From a virus, in IMG/VR virus record IMGVR_UViG_3300032322_002141, positions 1 through 29,470 of that record: a stretch of 29,470 bases of DNA. The stretch is one strand, 5' to 3'. The translations under genes were made by a program, and so were the position numbers. The notes under the pieces were generated by a model. It ran no database searches. It had not been told where the DNA came from and saw only the letters and a list, made by a program, of their open reading frames with translations. Below are positions 18,383 to 24,608 of this stretch, piece after piece (positions within the stretch are counted from its first letter, which is position 1; each line of letters opens with the position of its first letter).

Positions 18383-18793
18383 TCAGGGGCCAGGATAAAG
18401 GCGGCGAATTGTCATATCAGGAATAATAAACCTGCAACGTTCATAGGCAATGTCATCGCCAGGTGTAAATCTCAACGATGCATCGGGAAATCGCCTCACC
18501 ATTCTGTCCATCGCATCAGCAATTTCTTTCCCATCAGGATTGTATTGCACAATCATGACTTCCCATTGTTGAAGCACACTTACAATTCCCACGCCTGCTT
18601 CTGGCAGTAATTCTGGATATTGTCGCATCGTCACTTCTAGCCCTGTCACCTTCCATTCCGTGGGCACGCTTTTCTGTCCCACCACATACACAGCAGGAGT
18701 GGTTGCACCATTCGGGAAAGTATAAGAGCCAATTAAATTAGGCGCCGCCGAAAGTAATTCAACAATGGTTTCCCGAAGCTGAGTAATGTTCAC
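18383..18793 (-). CDS. Tail terminator candidate
   Basis: This 136-residue protein (MNITQLRETIVELLSAAPNL..., ...VLQQWEVMIVQYNPDGKEIA...) has the size and alternation of tail terminator proteins: an N-terminal helix, a central strand pair around VLQQWEVMIVQY, then a helix with a basic patch (AMDRMVRRFPDASL). It lies between the major tail protein and the gp10-like gene, where terminators are often found. The family is not recognised with certainty. Its ATG lies only four bases beyond the terminator T-run, so translation depends on readthrough transcripts or an unseen promoter. Confidence 0.5.
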   Translation of the reverse strand: MNITQLRETIVELLSAAPNLIGSYTFPNGATTPAVYVVGQKSVPTEWKVTGLEVTMRQYPELLPEAGVGIVSVLQQWEVMIVQYNPDGKEIADAMDRMVRRFPDASLRFTPGDDIAYERCRFIIPDMTIRRLYPGP

Positions 18794-18796
18794 AAT

Positions 18797-18823
18797 AAAA
18801 AAGCCTCCCCGTAAGGAGAGGCT
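18797..18823 (-). terminator. Intrinsic terminator after the major tail protein gene
   Basis: On the minus strand a 9-bp stem (AGCCTCTCC with GGGGAGGCT, one G-T pair) encloses the loop TTAC and is followed directly by a run of Ts. It lies 25 bases downstream of the major tail protein stop and before the next gene. It should end or reduce transcripts of the strongly expressed head and tail-tube genes before the less abundant tail assembly genes. Confidence 0.88.
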
Positions 18824-18847
18824 AGCAGAAAAGAATCAACTAAAGGC

Positions 18848-19426
18848 TCAGGAGTTAGGAGCTGTCGGGATAATGCTGCCAGTGTTGGTAGCGTTTTGAT
18901 GGATGCCAATGCGACCACGGCTAGCCAGGTCGAAGGTGCATTCAACAAGATTATCAGCAGGATAGCTTTCGCTGTAGTTCATCACACAAGCGACGAATGC
19001 CACTCGGTCATAGTAGAACGTGGTGCCGCTCACGCCAAGTTGCTTGTTGATTTCAACGTACACTTCAGCGGTTTTGTTGTAACGGCTCTCAGCGATCACT
19101 TGGAAAGCTTCGTCAAAGCTGTTGGGAACAAACACGGTGCCATCAACATCCTTCTGGAAGTAGGAGGTGACAGATGCAGTTGCCTGCGAAGTGACGATCA
19201 CGCTATCAGCGAAACCGCCGCCACCCAGCAGGTAGAATTCAGTGTTGCCATCATTAAAGGCAACGGAAGCCGTGGTTGCTGCTTGCAGCGTATAAAGAGT
19301 GGGAGCACCGCTTACCGTGAAGGTGGCGCCGCTTTGAGTGATAACTGGACGGGCCAAACCCGCAACAGAGCCAACACGTACAATTACGTCTTGGCTCTTA
19401 ACCAATTCTGTGGGATGGTAGAGCAT
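18848..19426 (-). CDS. Major tail (tube) protein
   Basis: This 192-residue protein is a good candidate for the tail tube subunit: a beta-rich sequence with a Ser/Thr/Val/Ala-rich N-terminal half (VRVGSVAGLARPVITQSGA), FQVIAESRYNKTAEVYVEI in the middle, and a Ser/Asn-rich C terminus. It is preceded by TGAGG eight bases before the ATG, a good ribosome site, and followed by a strong terminator, both expected for an abundant virion protein. It is the right size and in the right place between connector and tail assembly genes. I do not recognise a precise Pfam family. Confidence 0.7.
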   Translation of the reverse strand: MLYHPTELVKSQDVIVRVGSVAGLARPVITQSGATFTVSGAPTLYTLQAATTASVAFNDGNTEFYLLGGGGFADSVIVTSQATASVTSYFQKDVDGTVFVPNSFDEAFQVIAESRYNKTAEVYVEINKQLGVSGTTFYYDRVAFVACVMNYSESYPADNLVECTFDLASRGRIGIHQNATNTGSIIPTAPNS

Positions 19427-19466
19427 GAGAATGCCTCAACAATGGAGAAGAGAAAGTGGTTAAGCG

Positions 19467-19856
19467 TCAGACGTTCTGTACGCTTCCTTTGCCAACCAGT
19501 CTAAAAATTCCTCTGATTGGTGCGCCGAGAAACTGCCAATAATGTTCAGCAATTTGTTCATTCGGCAGTAGCTCAAACCGTCCTTCTCTTCCATTGATAA
19601 TGGCAGTCGCAGAGCTACCAGGAGTGACGCCAGAGAAGGCCAGAGGCCCTGTTAAGCGTCCTTCCATGTAGACAGCCGTATTATCAGCACCAAGCAAATA
19701 ATCGTACTGTGGATTGCGTTTCTGCCTCAAGCTGGCATAGTAAGTAATGCCAGATGACATTGCCACATAATTTCCAGTTTCTGGGTCAACGGCATAACCA
19801 GAAGCCACGGACCACACAAGAGTGGCATTAGCTAATGGTGAGAGGCCGTTGATCAT
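19467..19856 (-). CDS. Head closure/connector candidate
   Basis: This 129-residue protein (MINGLSPLANATLVWSVASG...) has a beta-rich central part (YVAMSSGITYYASLRQKRN, TAVYMEGRLTGPLAFSGVTP) and ends with FLGAPIRGIFRLVGKGSVQ. It follows the DUF4054 adaptor and precedes the major tail protein, the usual slot for the head closure protein. The start overlaps the upstream stop as ATGA. I recognise no named family, so the role is by position. Confidence 0.5.
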   Translation of the reverse strand: MINGLSPLANATLVWSVASGYAVDPETGNYVAMSSGITYYASLRQKRNPQYDYLLGADNTAVYMEGRLTGPLAFSGVTPGSSATAIINGREGRFELLPNEQIAEHYWQFLGAPIRGIFRLVGKGSVQNV

Positions 19857-20167
19857 GCGACAAAGCCAATGGAGAGAGGGCCAGCGACGGTTTCAAGCAT
19901 TCGTTTGAACTCTTGGCCATATTGCGTGGCCTCCAGTCCTTTGCCATAGACCTTGCCATCAGTGGCGCCAATTTGAACGCCCATTTGTGCAAGTTGAATG
20001 GCAATAATGTGTGCCGCTAAGTGTTTCACTGCTCGATCAGTTTGATCACCAAATACATCAGACGATGCATCAGCAGTGGCTTCAGTGATGGCCCCGTTCA
20101 CAATCCCCGATGGATGAGGAGTGAATTCAGGGAAACGATCAAGGAAGGTCGCATAAGTAACAGTCAT
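19853..20167 (-). CDS. Head-tail adaptor, DUF4054-like
   Basis: The pattern FLDRFPEFTPHPSGIVNGAI near the N terminus, then AVKHLAAHIIAIQLAQMG and a glycine-rich C-terminal part, matches the DUF4054 family of small helical connector proteins that bind under the portal. It is 104 residues from ATG 20167; an in-frame TTG two codons earlier is a less likely start. It overlaps the upstream gene's end slightly and lies between capsid and tail genes, consistent with neck assembly. Confidence 0.75.
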   Translation of the reverse strand: MTVTYATFLDRFPEFTPHPSGIVNGAITEATADASSDVFGDQTDRAVKHLAAHIIAIQLAQMGVQIGATDGKVYGKGLEATQYGQEFKRMLETVAGPLSIGFVA

Positions 20168-20169
20168 GG

Positions 20170-20556
20170 TCAAGCCTTTCCTGCTTTAATTGCTTCCTGT
20201 CGTTTTGCAATGGCATTACGCACTCGCACACGTCCTTCAATCTTTTTCCATGCCGTGAGTTGATCAAGATCATGGATGACTTCAATGATGCGAGAGGCTT
20301 CAATGATGGGGAGATTAGAAAGGGTTTGAACGTCCTGCGGAATGGTTTCCACAGTCACTCGCTCCTTCACTTCTTCAATGGCACCAATGGTCATCAGCCG
20401 TTGAACGGTTGAATTTTCACGGGCCTTTTGCCATTGAATGTCTGGAACATCCTGATTTAAGCCAGGTGCCAGTTGAATCATCCCCCCTTCAGTGATGATG
20501 CCAAAACCACCTTCACGCGGCGGGTTTTCAAGCTCAGGGCGATAAGCGATTAACAT
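20170..20556 (-). CDS. Unknown head-module protein
   Basis: This 128-residue protein (MLIAYRPELENPPREGGFGI..., ...NSTVQRLMTIGAIEEVKERV..., Ala/Lys-rich C terminus) follows the major capsid gene by 52 bases. The segment IQWQKARENSTVQRLMTIGA looks like the small acidic head or connector proteins found after capsid genes in other phages, but I do not recognise the family. No catalytic motif is seen. Its place next to the capsid and adaptor genes suggests a structural or assembly role. Confidence 0.55.
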   Translation of the reverse strand: MLIAYRPELENPPREGGFGIITEGGMIQLAPGLNQDVPDIQWQKARENSTVQRLMTIGAIEEVKERVTVETIPQDVQTLSNLPIIEASRIIEVIHDLDQLTAWKKIEGRVRVRNAIAKRQEAIKAGKA

Positions 20557-20608
20557 TGATGTTCAATAAGAACTGATGATCAGCTTAACGCCCCTTGCTT
20601 GATTAGGC

Positions 20609-21523
20609 TCAGGACGAAGCCTGAACGTAAATCATGCTCTTGGGATAGTACAGAGCCACACCACCCACGCGAGCGTGAGCAGGGACAATGAACTCAAGAC
20701 CACGCTGTTGGGGCGGGAACAGTTCCAGCGGCTGAGGAATGTGCAGTTGCACTTTCTCAGGGTCACGCTTATACACCACCATGCGGCTGGTGAACAGACG
20801 GCCACCGTTCTTACCCTTGGTCAGTTGGTTGATGGGCTCAACGTTACGGATGTAGGGGTTGGTGCGCAGGAAATACTCAAGCACAGTCACGTCCGACGAA
20901 TCGGAGTTACGAGTGGTGCTGATCTTGTTGTAATCCTCGTAAGCCAGCAGGATGGTGTCGGGCTGCTCCTTCATTTGCGAAGCGTTGATGATGGCGCTAA
21001 CGCCATAGTTCAGCAGCTCCAGCATTTCTTGAGCAGTGATGCTGGCGGTGGTGAACCACTTGTCAGCAGCAACAATGTCAACAGTCGAGTTGTTGAAGAA
21101 GCCAGAAAGACCAACGGTGGATTCACCGAACATGGCCACGGATTCAACTTTCTCTTCGTAAGCGCGACGCACGGCAGCGGCACGGCGTTGCTCAAGAGCA
21201 ACGTTGGCCATTTGAGCAGCACGAAGCTCTTGCACGGTGTAGCCGAAGCTGCCGCCGAAGGAGCGAATGTTGATGCTCTTCTCCACCTGGCTAACGTCAG
21301 CGCGGGGCAGATCATCAGCAGCGTCCGCAATCAGCTTGAACTCCCCAGTGGAGTCCATGATGCGGTAGGTGTAGGTTTGTGCGCCAGGACCAGCTTCGCT
21401 GGTGACAGGCAGAATGGTGGGGTATTTGATGTCAGCGTACTGAACTTCAAACACTTGCGGGCGAATGTACTCAAGCTGGCGCTCAAGAAACAGGCCCGCA
21501 TCGTCCATGCGAAAATCAGACAT
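20609..21523 (-). CDS. Major capsid protein, DUF2184-like (HK97 fold)
   Basis: This 304-residue protein resembles DUF2184/encapsulin-like major capsid proteins: FLERQLEYIRPQVFEVQYAD near the start, TYTYRIMDSTGEFKLIADAA, a core helix ALEQRRAAAVRRAYEEKVES, FNNSTVDIVA, and C-terminal LELFPPQQRGLEFIVPAHAR VGGVALYYPKSM. It forms the icosahedral shell. The gene is visibly richer in G and C at third positions than the flanking tail genes and has the best ribosome site in the window, as expected for the most abundant virion protein. It follows the protease/scaffold and cement-like genes. Confidence 0.9.
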   Translation of the reverse strand: MSDFRMDDAGLFLERQLEYIRPQVFEVQYADIKYPTILPVTSEAGPGAQTYTYRIMDSTGEFKLIADAADDLPRADVSQVEKSINIRSFGGSFGYTVQELRAAQMANVALEQRRAAAVRRAYEEKVESVAMFGESTVGLSGFFNNSTVDIVAADKWFTTASITAQEMLELLNYGVSAIINASQMKEQPDTILLAYEDYNKISTTRNSDSSDVTVLEYFLRTNPYIRNVEPINQLTKGKNGGRLFTSRMVVYKRDPEKVQLHIPQPLELFPPQQRGLEFIVPAHARVGGVALYYPKSMIYVQASS

Positions 21524-21531
21524 TAGTAGGG

Positions 21532-21537
21532 CCTCCT
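21532..21537 (-). promoter_or_regulatory. Strong ribosome binding site of the capsid gene
   Basis: AGGAGG on the minus strand ends eight bases before the capsid ATG at 21523. It is the only full consensus site I noticed; many other genes in the window have weak sites or rely on overlaps. Confidence 0.85.
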
Positions 21538-21538
21538 A

Positions 21539-22099
21539 TCAAGAATCAGCGGAGAGAGTGAAGCTCGGGCCGTTCAGTTCCAGGATCGCCAGGCCAGAAC
21601 CAGTGGTGGAACTGAGGAAGCGAGCGTTGGAGAGACGGACGGTCTTGCCAGAGGCAAAAGCATGGCTGAATTGACCAGCTTTGCCAGTGCCACTTGCGCT
21701 ATACAGCACACGCACAGGCGATGCGGGGTTGACGGCGCCAGTGACGTAGACAGCCACTGCACCTTCGTTAGCCACGTTCATCACTTGGTCGATTTTCACG
21801 CCAGGACGGTTGTCACCGTTCAGAGCGGTTTCATCAACATAGGTGAGCACGTTGACGCCGAGAACGGTGCCAGTAGCGCCAGAAATAGTGGTGGCAGAGT
21901 TTGCAACAGTGCCAGCCAGGTTATACACCTGCAGATCACCGAAGGGCTGCACAACGGCAGTTTCGTTGATGAAGGTGCCAATCGTGTTGTCGCGGATGTC
22001 AGAGAGTTGTCCTTCCAGCAGGGCGGTTTGGGCGAGAGCATAGCTCTGTTGCACACCACCAGCAGAGGGAGTCCCCGACGCGGAAAAAGTTACGGCCAT
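21539..22099 (-). CDS. Head decoration/cement-like protein
   Basis: This 186-residue protein is rich in Gly, Ala, Ser, Thr and Val with beta-type alternation (YALAQTALLEGQLSDIRDNT, then LTYVDETALNGDNRPGVKID, and VAVYVTGAVNPASPVRVLYS). It lies between the protease/scaffold gene and the major capsid gene, a slot used by cement or decoration proteins in many phages. AAGGAG nine bases before its ATG is a good ribosome site embedded in the end of the protease gene. The family is not certain; an alternative is a minor head protein. Confidence 0.6.
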   Translation of the reverse strand: MAVTFSASGTPSAGGVQQSYALAQTALLEGQLSDIRDNTIGTFINETAVVQPFGDLQVYNLAGTVANSATTISGATGTVLGVNVLTYVDETALNGDNRPGVKIDQVMNVANEGAVAVYVTGAVNPASPVRVLYSASGTGKAGQFSHAFASGKTVRLSNARFLSSTTGSGLAILELNGPSFTLSADS

Positions 22100-22102
22100 G
22101 GA

Positions 22103-22720
22103 TCAGCGCTCCTTAGAGACGGAGAGGGGGGATTTCCAAGCATTCTGCAGCTTGTCCATGTAGGACGAAGGAGCAGACATGGGGGAAGCGATGGAAGCAA
22201 CGGCTTTACGCAGTTCTTCCGTGGCAGCAGAATCGCTACGAGGAGCGGATTCGGCCAGGGTGTCAAACATGGCGGTCACGTAATCATCGGAACGCTCCGA
22301 CAGATCAGCATCGCCACGCACGGCTTTGATGGAAGCTTCCATGATTTCACGAGCAGAAAGGCCCGCGAAGTCAAAGGCAGAATCAAGCGAAGTACGAGCC
22401 TTGTCGATCAGCGCAATGCGCTCTTCAACCAGGCCGTCAATGTTCACTTGTTGGGCGGCACCAAGGTCAACCTTGAGGCTTTCCACTTCCTCAGCAAGAG
22501 CATCAGCGCGACCCTCAGCAGAATCACACTTGCCTTGCATTTGCTTTTCCATGGCGTCCATTTCGGCCTTCATGGAATCGGCGGCGGCTTGCAGCTCGTC
22601 GCACTTTTTCTTCATGTCCTCATAGGACATTTTGGCGTCTTCCCGTTCTTTGGTGATCGCCAGAGCTACGCTCTCGGTCACCTCAAACTCAGCGCCATCA
22701 AAATTGACTTTTGCAGTCAT
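22103..22720 (-). CDS. Nested scaffold protein from an internal start
   Basis: An in-frame ATG at 22720 (residue 193 of the protease) is preceded by GAGGA with a 7-base spacer (22732-22728). It begins exactly where the protease domain ends and the coiled coil follows (MTAKVNFDGAEFEVTES). The product would be 205 residues. This is the arrangement of lambda C/Nu3, where scaffold is made from an internal start in the same frame. The alternative is that only the fused protein is made and is cut in two. Confidence 0.6.
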   Translation of the reverse strand: MTAKVNFDGAEFEVTESVALAITKEREDAKMSYEDMKKKCDELQAAADSMKAEMDAMEKQMQGKCDSAEGRADALAEEVESLKVDLGAAQQVNIDGLVEERIALIDKARTSLDSAFDFAGLSAREIMEASIKAVRGDADLSERSDDYVTAMFDTLAESAPRSDSAATEELRKAVASIASPMSAPSSYMDKLQNAWKSPLSVSKER

Positions 22721-23296
22721 AGATGGTTCCTCAATGGGAGAAAATAGAGAAGGATCGGCAGCATCCAGACGATCTAGATGAAGCTTCACTTGCGGGCCAG
22801 CGCGGCCCCTGCGAACGACAGCAATGTGATTTCCGCTGATCCCCGTTTGGATGCCATCGTAATTCTCACCACCATCAGTTACACCAGGAACCGCCTCATA
22901 GTTGACGCGGTAACCAGCGCTGACCTCCTTCGCATCACCACGCATAATACGCTCAATGGCATCTTTATCGGTGATGGTCATGACGGCACGGACAAAACCG
23001 TTGTCATACACCACCTCAGTGCCACTAAAGCCCACTTGATAGTCCTTTGTATTGGCGCTATCTAATAGGACTGGAGGATGCTCAAGAGTGATTGCTTTGC
23101 CCGCAAATGAGGCCAAGCTTTCAGGAGACGCCACTTCGTTTTCAGGACGATATTCGCGCCTAATGGAGCCATCCGCATCGGTGTACTGTTGCACACCAGT
23201 GCGAGCGATGGTCGCCCAAGCACGAAGATAACCCTCAGGGGTCATCTCGTACTTTTCAATTGGCGCTACATCGTAACGAAAACATGTGTCGCTCAT
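22103..23296 (-). CDS. Prohead protease (DUF2213) fused to scaffold
   Basis: Residues 15-175 match the DUF2213 family of capsid maturation proteases: MTPEGYLRAWATIARTGVQQ, REYRPENEVASPESLASFAG, ITLEHPPVLL, KEVSAGYRVNYEAVPG, YDGIQTGISGNHIAVVRRGR AGPQVKLHLD. His and Ser in LEHP and EVSAGY are candidate catalytic residues. From about residue 193 the sequence turns into a Glu/Lys/Met/Ala-rich coiled coil (EDMKKKCDELQAAADSMKAE), the expected scaffold, with a C-terminal tail ending SPLSVSKER. Total length is 397 residues. It cuts the scaffold and capsid N termini during head maturation. A nested start for scaffold alone is given separately. Confidence 0.88.
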   Translation of the reverse strand: MSDTCFRYDVAPIEKYEMTPEGYLRAWATIARTGVQQYTDADGSIRREYRPENEVASPESLASFAGKAITLEHPPVLLDSANTKDYQVGFSGTEVVYDNGFVRAVMTITDKDAIERIMRGDAKEVSAGYRVNYEAVPGVTDGGENYDGIQTGISGNHIAVVRRGRAGPQVKLHLDRLDAADPSLFSPIEEPSMTAKVNFDGAEFEVTESVALAITKEREDAKMSYEDMKKKCDELQAAADSMKAEMDAMEKQMQGKCDSAEGRADALAEEVESLKVDLGAAQQVNIDGLVEERIALIDKARTSLDSAFDFAGLSAREIMEASIKAVRGDADLSERSDDYVTAMFDTLAESAPRSDSAATEELRKAVASIASPMSAPSSYMDKLQNAWKSPLSVSKER

Positions 23297-23320
23297 GCAT
23301 TCACTCTATCAATAAAATTC

Positions 23321-23353
23321 AGGCAGGTTAGACTAACTTAGGTTATTCTGCCT
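23321..23353. promoter_or_regulatory. Divergent control region with inverted repeats, candidate operators
   Basis: The 61 bases between the regulator (ATG 23358, +) and the protease gene (ATG 23296, -) hold a perfect short palindrome GTTAGACTAAC (23327-23337), an overlapping TAAC-4-GTTA (23334-23345), a repeat of GGTTA at 23326 and 23341, and AGGCAG (23321-23326) with its complement CTGCCT (23348-23353). Such nested repeats between a regulator and an opposite gene often are its binding sites. I see no clear -10/-35 box. Confidence 0.45.
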
Positions 23354-23357
23354 AAAA

Positions 23358-23654
23358 ATGCAGCACATTCAGCATCGTCGCCTCACCACTCGTCTCAGTG
23401 CGCCAATTGTCACGATTCAAGAAAGTAGGCAAATTATTGGCGAAAGAATGAAGGAGGCTAGGTTAAATTGTGGTATGTCGCAAGCAGACATTGCAGAAAT
23501 ACTGCATTGCGATCAAACTACTATTTCTCGGATGGAACGTGGGCAAATTTCCCCTGACTGCGCCCAAATTCGTATTCTTAGTTCTATTTTTCAGCTTTCT
23601 ATCTTGTACCTCCTCGGTTATCCTACGTTTGTGGTTTCCGCAGTAAAAAATTAG
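23358..23654 (+). CDS. XRE-family helix-turn-helix regulator
   Basis: This is the only accepted plus-strand gene. Its 98 residues contain the classic HTH at about 27-80: IIGERMKEARLNCGMSQADI, then AEILHCDQTTISRMERGQIS. This is a Cro/CI-type DNA-binding domain without an oligomerisation or cleavage domain. The first 25 residues are an unusual basic extension. No ribosome site precedes the ATG; an internal ATG at Met31 is another option but would cut into the first helix of the domain. The stop overlaps the stop of the convergent minus-strand gene by a few bases. It could repress the head operon it faces or itself. Confidence 0.85.
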   Translation: MQHIQHRRLTTRLSAPIVTIQESRQIIGERMKEARLNCGMSQADIAEILHCDQTTISRMERGQISPDCAQIRILSSIFQLSILYLLGYPTFVVSAVKN

Positions 23655-23959
23655 TCGTCGCCCTCGTCGTCTTGAATAGACCGAATGGTTTCTTCAAGAT
23701 TTTCCATAATGTAGGCCTTTGCCATTGCCTCTGCTTCAAAAGTTAAAAACTTAGTGGGTTCGAAGTGCTCGTCAGGCTTCTCGTAATAATTTTTCACGAA
23801 AATATGCGTTTCGTCTAGGCGGCCATTCTTGAAATGCTGCTCTTCAACGAGACGCCAATGGGACGTATTGCGATGTTCGTTTGCCGAAAGAATGGCAAGC
23901 GCTTTCATCACGCCAATGCCATCTTCTTCTTCTTCAATTACCCGGACGTATTCGCTCAC
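23651..23959 (-). CDS. Acidic protein of unknown function
   Basis: This 102-residue protein has a GTG start overlapping the stop of the -1 frame upstream (GTGA). It is strongly acidic at both ends (RVIEEEEDGIG and IRSIQDDEGDD) with a central part HWRLVEEQHFKNGRLDETHI FVKNYY. I recognise no family. It is convergent with the XRE gene, overlapping by four bases at the stops, and is probably co-transcribed with the frameshift protein upstream of it. Confidence 0.6.
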   Translation of the reverse strand: MSEYVRVIEEEEDGIGVMKALAILSANEHRNTSHWRLVEEQHFKNGRLDETHIFVKNYYEKPDEHFEPTKFLTFEAEAMAKAYIMENLEETIRSIQDDEGDD

Positions 23960-24587
23960 TGTTTTGATTGGCGACTTTCCACCATCTTAATGATCCGATT
24001 CGCCCACGCCCTTCCCGCATCCCCTCCCCATAGTTGCCAAGCAATGTAGCCCGCATCGTCTTCGCCACCACCTTTATTCTTTTCATGGCGAGAGAAAAAT
24101 GCAGCCATCCGCTTGATCGTGGCAAAACTGATGCCGCCATCGCCAGCCAGATCACCAGCTCGTGCCACGCCGCTGCCAATGCCCTGCTTGCCAGCTTCCT
24201 GCGTCGTCAGGCCGCCTTTGCCGTGCTTCTTTCGTAGTTCTAAGCCACGACGCGCTGCGGCCCGTACAGACGATGGAGGGGAGAATGATTCAGCGTCTCC
24301 CCTTAGCGCTTTTTTCCGCAGGAGCCATCCATCTCCTCTTCTTCAGGCTCTTCCATTTCCATGCAGCACATGGCATCAATGTAGGCGTCGATATAAGCAT
24401 CGCTTTTGCCTTTCATTGACATGCCAGCTTCGGACAGGGCAATGGCAATAGCCTGCTTCCTATTGGTTACAGGCTTTTTATCGCTGCCTTTAAGAGTGCC
24501 AGCCTTGAACTCCCGCATCACTTTGGCAATTTTTGCCTGCTTTGCTTTTTGGCTTTTAGGCGCTGCCGCGTCACTGCGATCTTCCAT
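23956..24587 (-). CDS. DUF6496-like protein extended by a predicted -1 frameshift
   Basis: Predicted 210-residue product: 93 residues of the DUF6496-like frame, then 117 residues in the -1 frame after the heptamer at 24315-24309. The -1 part reads ALRGDAESFSPPSSVRAAAR, RGLELRKKHGKGGLTTQEAG, then SGVARAGDLAGDGGISFATI KRMAAFFSRHEKNKGGGEDD and AGYIAWQLWGGDAGRAWANR. This matches, from memory, a conserved phage domain (SPP..VR.AA, RM..FFARHE.NK, IAW.LWGGDAGRAWA). The domain starts right after the slip point, and there is no ATG, GTG or TTG in this frame between the heptamer and GTG 24168, which is already inside the domain. It lies between the sugar cassette and the acidic gene. Its job is unknown. 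Confidence 0.75.
24277..24317 (-). promoter_or_regulatory. Predicted -1 frameshift signal: slippery heptamer, spacer and stem-loop
   Basis: Zero frame on the minus strand reads GGA AAA AAG CGC TAA. A-AAA-AAG (24315-24309) is the dnaX-type slippery heptamer. After a 5-base spacer (CGCTA, which contains most of the TAA stop) an 8-bp stem AGGGGAGA (24303-24296) pairs perfectly with TCTCCCCT (24284-24277) around an 11-base loop. Distance and geometry fit known -1 stimulators. The stem is GC-rich and lies inside the -1 coding frame. Confidence 0.78.
24303..24587 (-). CDS. DUF6496-like small protein, unshifted product
   Basis: This is the 94-residue zero-frame product ending two codons after the slippery site. 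AKIAKVMREFKAGTLKGSDK and VTNRKQAIAIALSEAGMSMK match the DUF6496 family (basic, small, function unknown, common in phages). The C-terminal part is acidic and Met-rich (YIDAYIDAMCCMEMEEPEEE), forming a flexible link to the -1 domain. ATG at 24587 is the first in the frame. Confidence 0.75.
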   Translation of the reverse strand: MEDRSDAAAPKSQKAKQAKIAKVMREFKAGTLKGSDKKPVTNRKQAIAIALSEAGMSMKGKSDAYIDAYIDAMCCMEMEEPEEEEMDGSCGKKR

Positions 24588-24608
24588 TGTTTTGTTAAAT
24601 AACGATGG

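Noticed and set aside
20675-21526. Plus-strand open frame (283 codons) antisense to the major capsid gene
   Set aside because: It is fully contained opposite a well-supported capsid gene with high GC3, which produces spurious antisense frames.
21662-22747. Long plus-strand open frame (361 codons) antisense to the cement-like and protease genes
   Set aside because: It is a mirror of real minus-strand genes, has a low-complexity His/Gly/Ser-rich composition and no recognisable domain.
23297-23357. Sigma-70 type promoters in the divergent gap
   Set aside because: I could not find -35 and -10 hexamers with acceptable match and spacing on either strand, so none is annotated.
23934-24179. Minus-strand frame of 81 codons starting MAAAWHELVIW
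   Set aside because: It overlaps the conserved domain in a different frame; the domain match (RHEKNKGGGEDDAGYIAW) is in the frame ending at 23956.
24309-24315. Six-A run as a simple sequencing error that breaks one gene
   Set aside because: Not excluded, but a perfect 8-bp stem at the ideal 5-base distance and an exact slippery heptamer in the right frame make a programmed event more likely.
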